Source: Polytrichum commune (lineage: Eukaryota; Streptophyta; Polytrichopsida; Polytrichales; Polytrichaceae). From it: DNA of 64,000 nt. This document shows, one piece after another, positions 47,700 through 58,482 of the stretch. Below the pieces are notes generated by a model. That model was not told where the DNA came from and did no database searches. It saw only the letters and a list, made by a program, of their open reading frames with translations. The stretch spans positions 36,240,440 through 36,304,439 of the forward strand of contig OX485807.1 in assembly GCA_950295325.1 (NCBI GenBank), written 5' to 3'. Made by a program: the position numbers and the translations under genes. Position 1 is the stretch's first letter. Each line of letters begins with the position of its first letter.

Positions 47700-49650
47700 A
47701 GGTCCACTTACCTTGTGTAGAGGTTTGATAACAAGTTTAAAGTAACATAAGCACATCAACAAATTCATTTGAATAGTGTAAATCTTGGCTTGATATTAAT
47801 TATTTAATGAAATCTAAAAGAATGTTTGAGACTAATAGGCACACTCACCATATCATTAAACTCACCCTCCTCATCCTTCATCAATCATGGTTTTGAACCT
47901 TGGGAAAGGAACCGTGAGTGTGTGTTGCACAAGATCATAGTTATATATTCTTGGGTTTTGGGATGCATATTTGATTAACAAACTTAAAACACTAAGAGCA
48001 TATTCGAAGCTCCACATGTGACATGACAAACATGAGCAGTGAACTTGCTATTTTTAGGGTCAAGGCAAATATACTCATAATTCTGGAAGTGAAAGACAAA
48101 GATGACCTATAATGTTTTTTCTTTTCTTACAAAAATGTATATTCTAGACATGAAATGAGTATCGCATGTGCACATGACCTAGCAAGTCCCTCACCCAGTT
48201 TTTCTAGCCTTGACCGTAGCTTCCATGTCGCTCAGTGGCCTTTGCTCTCATTGGTTGTTGTTATTCGATTTCTAGATATGTGCATATTTTCCCAAAATAA
48301 CGACCCCAGATTGAACAAGGCCCACATTGGTATTAAATTTGGAACCCCAATATCAACCATACTCAATCGTTCTCTTTATTTATAGCTTTCAATGTTGACT
48401 CCCTCCTTGTACACTCGACATTCAGTTTGAGAGTCTTTAAGATTCTAGGATCTACATGTTTTGATCCCATCATCTACATATCTTGACTCTCCAAGAAGAG
48501 AACTTGTAGATCTCATTGAAGTATGTTATGACCCCATGATGAGTTTTTTTTTTCCATTCGTTGTTTTTGTTTAGTGAATTGTGGTGTTGTAATTCTCACA
48601 AATGCTTGGGTTGGCCCTCTTGAGAGGGGACTCGACTATAAATTAAACCTATCACCCAAAATGAACCTATGGGCTTGACTTGATACTTTCATACGTATTT
48701 GAATCTCAAAGGAACTTTCTCTAGTTTTAATAATGAATGTGTCCCATGGCATGATGGCATAATCCTGGTACAAAGGTCGTGTCTCTTTAGTTCATGATAC
48801 CATATCATCTACATATGTATAATTGTATGTAGAGATTTGAAGACATGTCTTTCTTTCTAGCTAAATACAACTAATGTGATCTCAACACATTTGTGATGCC
48901 ACTCTTCGCCTTCAAACTACAATAGTAGAGTGACTCTTGCGATCTAACCTTCTTGTCATCTCAACATCAAATTACCGATATCTCATTTGAAGGCAATCCG
49001 CAAGCCAACCTATCTCCCTCCATTTTGTTCTCTTTCCAAATTACTTTCCATTACCTTTACATTGCATTATATTTAGAAGGTGAACTTGGGTTGATACTTT
49101 GATGAGTTATTGACGATTGATGTGATAATGGTGCATTGCATCTCAAGGATTTCTTGTCTCACCATCAATGACCAATGAGAACATTTTTATGAGAATATCA
49201 AACTAAGTGACAGTGATATTTCATGATTGTGACAATGTCAAACATGCAATTTCCTTGGATTGTTCCATAGTGGTTGGCTTGGTGTACACAAATATCCTAC
49301 AAATATATTATAGAAAAAACACATTTTGAAAGTGGCATCTTTAAGAGATCGAGCCGAATTCAAAGGTATGCTCATAATGCTCAAAGGTGTGGCAATCTCA
49401 TAATGATCCAATTCATGAAAGTTTTGAAAACATTCAACACAATATTTTTTAAGGAAAAAATGGGCATGATTCCTCTTTTGGACTAATTCTATGCTAGTAA
49501 GCTTCTTAGGACATCCATGATAATCCATTATGGGATATTGTGAATATTGAAGTGTTGTTTGCACAAATGCTTTGATTATTCAGGATTCCAATAGTTGAAG
49601 CTCATGGGCACATACATAGCTATAGTAGGTACATGAAACATAAATATTAA
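47700..49650. other. AT-rich intergenic, no gene supported
   Basis: Open frames reach 108 codons (49238-49564 minus) but lack recognisable domains. No terminal repeats that I could pair. Confidence 0.4.
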
Positions 49651-49733
49651 AAAAGCAACTTGCTAATCTCAATGGATTAAGGATATTGTCTTTCTATTGC
49701 TTTTGCATTGATTTATGGCAATTTGTGCAGGCA

Positions 49734-50018
49734 ATGACTTATGATTGGCATGTTATAGTGGATGGCACTAAAACCATTACAATGAAATATAAAGACGAAG
49801 ATGAATACAAATCGTATAGAGATGAATGCTATGATAAATGTCGACTATCACAAGATCGATGGAAGTGCCTTTATTGCCAAAAAATATGCAAATCCAAGAA
49901 TCGGCTGAATTGTCACCGTATGGATGGGTGCAAGAAAGCAGTCGATGCTAATGGCAAACCTCTTAAATTGATGTTGTACCCTCATGGTGGCCTTGCTGCA
50001 CCACTTTACTATGAGTGA
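49734..50018 (+). CDS. Small C2HC zinc-finger reading frame, possibly a 3' exon
   Basis: 94 codons from ATG to TGA, immediately preceded by a good splice acceptor (TTTGTGCAG|GCAATG), so it may be the last exon of a longer gene whose upstream exons I cannot find. The protein has an acidic/Tyr-rich start (KYKDEDEYKSYRDECYDKC), then a finger with Cys45, Cys48, His61 and Cys66 (C-x2-C-x12-H-x4-C, WKCLYCQKICKSKNRLNCHR), and ends PHGGLAAPLYYE. I do not recognise the family. The codon pattern and motif suggest a real, possibly transposon-related, protein. There is no other support. Confidence 0.4.
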   Translation: MTYDWHVIVDGTKTITMKYKDEDEYKSYRDECYDKCRLSQDRWKCLYCQKICKSKNRLNCHRMDGCKKAVDANGKPLKLMLYPHGGLAAPLYYE

Positions 50019-50019
50019 C

Positions 50020-51590
50020 ATATGACAATAACACATTTGAGTATGTGCATACATTGGTACAACTTGATGTGGTTATTCACTTTCTACCAAATCGTCACAT
50101 CAACTATGTTAGAGGTATGCTATCATGATGGTAGGAATTGCATGTTAGTTTCCCATGTTTTCTAGGGGTGGGAGGGGGGTAAGGAAAAAATTAAATTAAA
50201 GCGGATCGGTGGAAAAAAAAAACTTGGCAAGATTTATTAGTTCAACAAGCATGCTTTGTTCTTTAGTATAGTCGATCCATATTGTAGCTTGACTAACATT
50301 TTTTTATAATAGTCTAAAAAATTATGTGAATATCAATTATCATCACTTAAAAAATACATTAAGTGAGGATATCATTAGCTTTGGTGTCAACAAATTTTTC
50401 AATTGAATTCAAATCCAACACTAAATTTATAGGTCCAGAGAGTAACTACACATATGTTCTTAGATTATCTCCCTCAACATTTGTTGTCAGATGATACAAC
50501 TACAATATTGAAAAAGGTTGTGCAGTTTGCCACTAGATTAATTGCTTGTTGCAATTTCCAATATTGTTTGCTTGATGGCATCATTTCTAGATGGTGAAAG
50601 AAATTGAATTCTTGTCTGTTTATTAAAACATAAGCACAAAGTGTGTAAATGAGGAGATTGGATCCCAACATTGCCATAGTTATGACAACAACGTGGACTA
50701 GTGTCCAAATTTGCCAACCATTCACACACGAGTCCCCCATGATAGTCTTAATGTATGTCCTTCAGCAAGTTCTATTGGGTTGTTGTTAACCAACCCACTC
50801 GGGGGGGGGGGGTAGTCATTGGTTGGAGTAGCAACATACGTGCGAACAAATGATAGGGTATTTTAAAAACATGGGGGCAAAAAATTATAAATGGACTTAA
50901 GAGTAATATAGGGTATCAAAAATGGCACTGGACATCTTTAAAGTACTATATGGTATGGAATAATAGGTAATTTGGAATTATAAGTAACGCAAGCCATTTT
51001 TCTATTAACCCAAAGTAGAAAATTACATAATGATAGCATGTTAAAAAAAAGGATTGAAAGTAATACCCCCTATAAAATAGTGGTTGTTCGCACCTATATC
51101 CTTAACTTTTTAACACACTGCCCCCCCCCCCCCGAGCCAACCCATTGCTATCCCATCATGTAAAATCAACGCTTGCCATGTCACTCTAATCATAAACAAC
51201 TCTGAATACGAAGTGGACGTCACGTGCCACAGCAGAGAATCACATTGAAAGCCATTCGTTCCAATCCATATATGGTTGCAACAAAACAAAACAAAATAAT
51301 GGACTATAAACCAATAAGGCCAAAATAGTTGTGTGGTTGCAATGAACACGATTTCTCATATTACCTAATGGAAATTAATTCTTTGCTGGTGCAAAAAAAT
51401 CATCATAGTGGGAGTGCACCCTCATTTCTTATGATAATATTCCAATTTAGACTACTCATGTTGGTATTTGGACAAACTTTATAAAATCTGATGCATTTGA
51501 GAACTTATTTGAAATATGCAAAATTTAACAGCGAAGTAGAACTTGACTACCCCACTTATGGATATTGTAAGGTCGGTTCCATGAGGTCCC
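50020..51590. other. AT-rich intergenic with mononucleotide runs
   Basis: No gene recognised. G(10) at 50801-50810 and C(13) at about 51121-51133 are opposed homopolymer runs about 320 bp apart. Both are preceded or followed by 'ccaacccat'-like words ('accaacccactcggg' and 'cccgagccaacccattg'), so this interval (about 50795-51150) has inverted ends and could be a small TIR element. Confidence 0.4.
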
Positions 51591-51593
51591 AAG

Positions 51594-51864
51594 TGTTGAA
51601 GGGTTTGCATTAGGTTGCTCGTAGACATATGATAGTGTTTGTTAGATGATTAAGAGTGAGTGGGGTTTGAATAAACCCATATGGTTTGTGGGGAAGTGGG
51701 AGTTGAAATATCCTATATTTATTGTATATACCAAGGAGGAAGAATGCAATAAAGGTCAAGACAAGGGGTGAAGGTAACCATCTCACTCCAAGCATTGTTC
51801 ATATACCCTTGTGTATGTGTATTTGCTTTTGTAATCTGTTCTTTAGTTTTATTGTGCTTCAATA
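51594..51864 (+). repeat. 5' LTR of the copia element
   Basis: Starts TGTTGAAGG, ends GCTTCAATA. Shares 'gcattaggttgctcgtag', 'tgtttgttagatgattaaga' and 'atatggtttgtg' with the 3' LTR. Confidence 0.9.
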
Positions 51865-51899
51865 GGTTATGGGGCCACTCACGCAAGTTCTAGAGTTAG

Positions 51900-53220
51900 A
51901 GATATGATTGCTTGTTGGTTAGGGGAGTGGATCTTGAGAGGTTATTGTGCTTGAAGGAGCCTTTGGGGTGCTTTGTGTTGGAGGTACATTGAAGAACGTT
52001 TGGTGCATTGGTTGGTGCTTGGAGGCTTAGAGTTTTGGAGATTGGAAAATTGGGGATTGTAAATGTTGATTTAAATTGGTTGAGTACATTTGTGCAGTTT
52101 TTTTGAGTGTAAACGGGTCTGCTTTGAGGTTGTGGATTGCAAATGTGCACATTTGAGAGTATTAAGGACATTTGAGTTGAAACGGATCAAATTTGAGGGT
52201 GTCAAGTGCAATTGTGCATAATTGAGGGTATTAACATCATTTGAGAATAAGAGAAATCGATTTGAGGTTGTTTGAGAGCTATACACATTTGAGGGTATTA
52301 AGGCCATTCCGGTGGAAAAGAACATGATTTGAGTTGGTTGAGTATAATTGGCCATATTTGAGAGTGTTGAAGGTCATTTGAGTTTATTGAGGGTGCAAAG
52401 ACACATTTGAGTTGAAAAGGGCATGTGTAAGTGTAATGAAGGGCCAAAGGCACACTTAAGGATAAAAAGGCCTAATTTGAGTGTATTGGGTTCGTAAATG
52501 CGCATTTAAATGAAGAAAACTTGTTTGGAGTGCTTTAATGTGGAATGACATATATGTGTTGAAGAAGACCTTATTTTGAGTGTATTAAGATTGCAAAGGC
52601 ACATTTAAGTTGTAAAGGGTTTGACTTGAGTACATTGTGAGTACAAAGTAACATTGGATGAATAACACTTGATTTGAATTGAAGAGGGTTTGTTTTGAGT
52701 GGTTTGAAGGTGCAATGGCATATTGAGTTGAAGAAGATTTGATTTGAGTGCATTGTTAGTGTAAAAGCACATTTGAGTTGAAAAAGACATGTTTTGAGTG
52801 GTTTAAATGGTTTAAATGCACATATAAATTCTAGAAGGCCTAATTTGATTGGTTGGAGGGTGAAATGCATATTATAATTGTGGATGGGTTGATTTGAATG
52901 GATTTAGGGTGCAAAGGCATTTTTAAAAGCAAGAAGACTCATTATAATTTAAAAGCATCTAATTTCAGCGGATCAAGTGTGCAAAGACATATTGAAAAAC
53001 AAAAGAGCCTAAATTGAGTGGATTGAATGTTCGAAGGATCGTTTGAATGCAGAAGGATCCAACTTGAGTGGTTTAAGCGAAAAACAATCTTATTTGAGTG
53101 GATTGAGGTGCAAGGAGTTTTCTAGCTTAAGAGGGGTTGATTGAGGGTTGTGAAACCATTGAATGCATATAAAAACTTGGGAAAGATTGATTTGAGATTA
53201 TAGAGAGTATATCCCCAAGC
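51900..53220 (+). repeat. Leader of the copia element built of degenerate short repeats
   Basis: A motif of the type 'tttgagtg(g/t)attgagg(g)tgcaaaggcacatttgagttgaaaag' recurs more than 20 times at irregular spacing of about 35-75 nt between the PBS and the gag start. The plus strand is G/T/A-rich and almost free of C. Minus-strand open frames here merely reflect the repetition. Confidence 0.85.
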
Positions 53221-54067
53221 TTTGAGCATAAGATGATGTCACTTGAGGATGAAGGCGTTAGAGTCATTGACAAAATTCAATGGAGAGAACTTCAATCTTT
53301 GGATGTTCAAATTGGAGATGGGATTGGCTTCCGTGGATCTTTAGGGTATTGTGGACGGTATTGTGGACGAATCCAAGGGAGTTTCATCTTCCAACGATGA
53401 TCCAAAAGTGAAAAAATAATACGATAGACGTGTGAAGAAGACAATGTCAATCATTACACTCAACTTGGCGGATAACCAACTTGCGCACATTTGGATTTGC
53501 AAAGGACCTACAGAGGCATGGAAAACTCTTTGCAACTTCCACGAGATGAGGAGCTTGTCGAACATTCTCTTTGTTCAGTGCAAGTTCTCTACATACAAGA
53601 TGGATGAAGACGATGACTTGTTGGACCACATCAACGAGGTCAAGGCACTTGCAAATCAACGCGTTTGCTTGGAGTTTCATGTAAAATTTTAAGATGTTGT
53701 TATGCCTTTGTTTGAGAGTTTGTCATCCTCGTATGAATATTTGATCACCATTTTGAAGATGATGCCGATAAAGAATTTGAGTATGAAGTACGTGATGGCG
53801 CATTTGATGCACAAGATGTCAAAGAGGAAGAAGAAGAAAGTCCAAGGGGACAATGCCACAATGTTGTTGCGTCAAGGCAAAACAAACGATCTATCTTGGT
53901 ACAAAGACATTAAGACGTGCTACTATTGTGGCAAACCAGGCCACATTGTGCGTTATAAAACAAAGAATGACCATCGAGAAAGTTTTAACAACACCAAAGT
54001 GGATGATGACTACACATTTGCAACGCAACATGGAACGCGCTCAAAAACGATGTATAAATGGATTTAG
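53221..54067 (+). pseudogene. copia gag remnant with zinc knuckle
   Basis: One frame interrupted by at least three stops. It begins with the gag signature KFNGENFNLWMFKLEMGLA, continues with LADNQLAHIWICKGPTEAW and CKFSTYKMDEDDDLLDHINE (the UBN2/copia gag domain), then a basic stretch SKRKKKKVQ and a knuckle CYYCGKPGHIVRYK. The last zinc ligand of the CCHC knuckle is Lys instead of Cys. In-frame stops lie near 53339-53341, 53416-53419 and 53689-53692. Confidence 0.85.
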
Positions 54068-54084
54068 GAGCATCGAACCACATG

Positions 54085-54780
54085 ATTTCTCATAGGACGA
54101 TATTTATCGTATATGATATAATTGCTCCACGTAATGTCTAATTAGATGATGATAATGTTTTGGAAGCAATCGTAATCAATTCCATTGTTGCGGAGGTGAT
54201 GGTGAAAGACAAAATGAAACAAATTTGTATCAAAGATACCTTTCATGTGCTGAAATTGCAAGTAAATTTGTTATCGGTGAGCAAACTTTTGTTGAATGGG
54301 TTGAAAATGCATTTGAACTTAAATGAATGTATTGTGAAAGGTTTGACTAGAGAGGTGATTTCATTGGGACTACGTAATGGCAATTTGTATGAAATAAACT
54401 TTAAGAAGGTACATGAAGCAGATGTGGTGGATTTGGTGCAATCGTAGAGGAAAAACGGTGCACGTGAGCTTGAACATCGTAGGCTTGCACATTCACAATG
54501 TAAAACATGATAGTGACATGAACTTTAGTAAATATCCTTGTATCATGTCTTCGTTGATATGTGAAGGATGCATTGAAGGGCAACAACTTAGGGCAGCGTT
54601 TCCCAACAATAAGCGAAGGCGAGCAACTAAGTCTTTGGAGATAACACCTTCGGATGTGTTTTGCCGCATGAGAAATGTTGAGTTAGTAAATGAGTGTATG
54701 AGTAGTGAGAATGATTTGGAAATGCATCTAAGTGGGAGAAATAAGACTCCTATATATGGTGGTTGGGTTGGCTGAATATT
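54085..54780 (+). pseudogene. copia protease/GAG-pre-integrase/integrase-start remnant
   Basis: Broken frames in succession. 'LGASNHMISH' near 54062-54095 is the eroded protease active-site region (DSGAS in intact elements). Frame 54160-54447 has HVLKLQVNLLSVSKLLLNG. Next come LEHRRLAHS (pre-integrase) and FPNNKRRRATKSLEITPSDV, the beginning of the integrase core. The sequence then loses similarity; the rest of pol is deleted. Confidence 0.75.
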
Positions 54781-55201
54781 CCAAATCACCTTTGTTTGAT
54801 GTTGGTGAAGATATTGCGGAGTGTAAGGAGCAAGTGGGAGATAAATTAGTTGCATTTCAAGAACCAAAAAGATGACCAACAAACAAAGGGTGTTTGTCAA
54901 CACCTCCGCCTCAAAACAATTCTAACAAGGAAATGCAACCAATATTACTTGTTGATATAGAAGGGCAGCCTATAGAGGAGCAAAAATACCTCACAATGTT
55001 GCGACGGTTGTTTGGTGAATGGTGGAAGAACCACATATTGTACCAACAAGTTGTAGAAAGTGGAAATGAGACATATTTGAATGATAATTTGAAGTTGTGT
55101 AAAACTGTGTCATTTAGAAATAGAGGATTTAGGAATAATAGGCAACAATCACTATCAAGGGTAATGAAATTAAAATTCTTTGACTACTTGCAAATTGGAA
55201 G

Positions 55202-55473
55202 TGTTGAAGGTAGAGCATTAGGTTGCTCGTAGTCATAGGGGTTGTGTTTGTTAGATGATTAAGAGTGAATGAGGTTTGAATAAATCTATATGGTTTGTGA
55301 AGAAGTAGGAGTTGAGATATCCCATATTCATTGTATGAACCAATAAGAGAAAATGCATTAGAGGCCAAGGTAAGGGATGAGGGTGACCATCTCATTCCAA
55401 ACATTATTCATATACCTTTATGTATATGTATTTGCTTGTGCAATTTGATCTCTAGTTCTATTGTGCTTTAATA
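55202..55473 (+). repeat. 3' LTR of the copia element
   Basis: Starts TGTTGAAGG, ends GCTTTAATA, and is followed by CCAAG. Diverged from the 5' LTR at many positions. Confidence 0.9.
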
Positions 55474-55914
55474 CCAAGTCTCACTCAAGTTAGCAAATCC
55501 CAACATGGAGACAAAGTCCCAACTTTGAAGCCTCAAGAAATCATTAAGAAATGGTTAGGTATCATTAAAGTCGGATCTTGAATATTTTTATGCAAGAAAT
55601 ATTTATGGGACTTGAGTTGAGAGTTGGGTCTACCTTTTGGCTCGATCCAACTCTCAACACAATCTCAACTTCCAAACTCCAGCAAAAAATGTTGTCATGT
55701 AGACATCTACATCATATTTGGGACTTAGGACTCGGGATCCTATCTAATATTGTAAGTCCCAACTTCCATGCTCTCAACAATTGAGATTGTATGTATTGAC
55801 CTCAAGTGACTTGAGACTTGGAACCTGTGTGAACCAACCCCTTAGATACTTGTTTTCTCCCTTTGACCATGAGACATTCTTTTTTTAAGTTGATGGTTTT
55901 CCTTTTCCTCCAAT

Positions 55915-56290
55915 ATACAATACTAAACTCAAAATTGTATTTAGTGTCATTGTGATAACTTTTCTAATGACAGTTCTTATGATAAAGTTTACAAATACTA
56001 TCATCCCAACTTACTTTTAGTAAAACAAAGTTTGGTATATTTTGCGTCCTAACATTCATGTAATTAAATATTATAATGAATGATTGAAATTTGGATGAAA
56101 TTCCACTTAGTAAGTGACAGTAATTGCAACATTGTAAAATCTACAATGCACATTTTCTTTTAACAAGGAATGACAAATAATGTTGGGTTTACATCCAATG
56201 TTGGTGACACTATATGGGCGGTTTACAATTAGTATTGTGCAAGACAAAAAGAATTGGTGACACTAAATATAATATTTAATGTAGTTTGTC
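55915..56290. repeat. Dispersed repeat, relative of 16780-17150
   Basis: Same orientation and order of landmarks as the other copy ('gacagttcttatgataaagt', 'tgattgaaatttggatgaaa', 'aagtgacagtaattgcaaca', 'aaggaatgacaaataatgtt'). Confidence 0.75.
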
Positions 56291-56299
56291 TTGTGTAAT

Positions 56300-57560
56300 A
56301 TTGGCACATGAATCATGAAATGGCAAGATTTGTAAGGTAGCGATATGTACTATCATGTGTTGTAGTGTGTCATTTTAAGTGAATTTAAACTTATGCATAA
56401 ATTTTGGACATAACAAACTTGCATATATATGCACTTCTTGTTTTGTCAACCTCCATCTTCAAAAGCGCACCCTCCTAGGCACACAACATTGTGTGAATCA
56501 AGCCAACCCACATTACACAATCATGATTCTAAAAGAATCACACACAATAATAATTGGCGCCGCTCACTAAATTTTGTGGTTAATAAGATATGATGAAGTT
56601 GACATAAACTAGTCTTAGTTGTGGACTACACTTCTTGTTGTAAAACACGTTTGAATATACATTTAAAGTGATTATTAACCCAATCAATTCTTACAAGATG
56701 TGCGTTTAAGAATTCCATCATATTCTTCTAGGTTTTGTCCATATTTACTCAAATCCTAGTTATTACTTACCTCCATTAATCTTTTAGCTTTACCATGTGA
56801 CACATGTGCATGTATGGTAGATAAACATGCGATATGTAGATGGTGGGTGAGTGGGTAAGTTGCCACGTGTCACTTGCTTACGCAAGCCATAGGGTTGTGG
56901 TATATGAGGTTTGTATTTGTGGTGGGACGGAGAAGAAGAGAATCTAGAAAAGAAGAATGAACCCAAAAGCCAAGTTACATATATATGTAATCGCAGTGAA
57001 CATCATCACAACTTCTCTTATCTCAAATGGTCATTCTAAATTTATAGGAGTAGCAAATGTTTGGCAATGAATCTTGATGAAAAAAAAATGCAAAACAATG
57101 GCATTTGAAATAAGTTTGGGGACATGAGTACTCTACATCCCAGAACATCACGTGAATTTTTTCTACCCCCCACCTGCCCCCACATGGGAGGTTGAGAACT
57201 TGAGTTGTGGAATCACATCATCAAGAATTCGAGATGTTATGAGGGACTTTGGATAGGCGGTGATGTGTATTTTTGCAAGTTTTTGACATTTGACAGACAA
57301 TAACTTGCACCCAAAAAAAATGCACATCAATTGACACACACATGTTAAAATTTGACGTGTAGTGTGACTTGTGAAGAAAAAAACCACATGTCAATTGACA
57401 CGTTAAAAATTGAAATGTTATCTATTACTAGGCATGTGACATTGAGGTGACATTTTAGATGAAAATGTAGATGTCAAGTTTGTTTTTGAAAGCGTCACGA
57501 GACACTTTGGATTTAAAGTTGAACGTCAAATGAAATTTGTCAAACATACACACTGCTCTT
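56300..57560. other. Intergenic, no gene supported
   Basis: AT-rich. Around 57290-57460 the word 'tcaattgacac' and its variants recur ('catcaattgacacacacatg', 'tgtcaattgacacgtt'), a short local inverted repetition. No conserved coding frame. Confidence 0.4.
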
Positions 57561-57567
57561 AATGCAG

Positions 57568-57698
57568 TTCTGGAGATCAACAGACAATGGACTCAGTCGA
57601 AAGCTCTTGACGCACTTTACAAGGTCAGGTGCCGAATTGCTGGATTTGAGGAAGATTCGAGTGAGATAAGAGCAAAAATAGGTTCAGAGAGCATCTGA
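57568..57698 (+). CDS. Orphan C-terminal exon-like segment
   Basis: A good acceptor (CTCTTAATGCAG) opens a frame of 42 residues ending in TGA: LEINRQWTQSKALDALYKVR, then RIAGFEEDSSEIRAKIGSES. Composition and amphipathic helical pattern look like real protein, and the position just before the MDP-1 gene, in GC-richer sequence, fits a gene end. I do not recognise the family and see no upstream exons in the window; they may have been separated by repeat insertion or lie far upstream. Alternatively it is part of the MDP-1 leader exon. Confidence 0.35.
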
Positions 57699-57699
57699 T

Positions 57700-58482
57700 A
57701 CAAGCAAAGATGTTGAATGGTTGAATTTTGGAGTGGTCTGGAGCTCGTTGGAGAGCTATTGGAAGTTGCTCTGTACAATCAATTGCCGGTTTTCTTTTGA
57801 TTTGTTTGATTGAGGTTTGAGTGAAGTGTGAAGGAAGGAAGGAAGGAAGGAGAAGAGAAGCATGTGTTGGCTGACTAGGGTTTGTGTTGCAACAGAACCA
57901 GGAAGTTAGCAAATATTTTAAGAGGAGCAAAGAATTGGTGCCTGGTGTCATCATAAGGTAACTTACAATTGCGTATTACCTTGCATCTCTGGCAATGTTT
58001 GTTTTCTTCAGAGATTAACATAGAAAACATCGATGTATGGATTAGGGTTTTAGATGAAGGGAAGACTTGACTTAAGAGTATTCAAGTCAGAATTGGGAAG
58101 GTGAACTAGGGCATATTATGCTCCTCACCACTCTTCATAAAAAAATGAAACCAATCATAATTCAACACCAGTGTGGTCAAAACATAATTACGAAAGGTTC
58201 CTATTCAATTTATGAGGATCTTGCATGACTCGAAATTCACGTGTTATTCTGTTGCCAGATTATAGTTGTAAGGTATATTTTTCTGTAAAGTTTGTGAAGC
58301 TCATGTTGTGTTTGTCCACATTTTGAAGCACAATCTTAAGGCTCCTTAATTTCCAAGTTCGGTTTCATGAACTCAGAGGACTATTATTTATTCATTAATG
58401 ATGTATTTGTGGTCTTGTCTCCAGTGATCATATAACGGACACAATTTTCAATTGACTATTTTGGGGGATTCCAAGAAAGACA
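57700..58482 (+). promoter_or_regulatory. Likely leader of the MDP-1 gene with a 5' UTR intron
   Basis: A possible leader exon (about 57700-57957) contains a (GAAG)n run at 57831-57855 and ends in ATAAG|GTAACT. A matching acceptor TCTCCAG lies at 58418-58424, 58 bp before the ATG. The model is inferred from splice motifs only. Confidence 0.4.

Larger units (their letters stand above)
51594..55473 (+). mobile_element. Ty1/copia LTR retrotransposon, complete but dead, 3.9 kb
   Basis: Direct LTRs (51594-51864 and 55202-55473) flanked by the 5-bp target duplication CCAAG (51589-51593 and 55474-55478). A primer-binding-like site 'ggttatggggcca' follows the 5' LTR directly and resembles the initiator-tRNA-Met PBS (ggtatcagagcca). 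The inner 3.3 kb holds a long repetitive leader, a gag frame with zinc knuckle, a gag-pre-integrase stretch and the start of the integrase core, then a short unrecognised tail. Reverse transcriptase and RNase H are absent, and several stops and frameshifts are present. It is therefore an internally deleted element that would need help to move. LTR divergence is easily visible, so the insertion is not recent. Confidence 0.92.

Noticed and set aside
52571-52870. 99-codon minus-strand frame in the copia leader
   Set aside because: Arises from the C-poor repeated leader; no domain.
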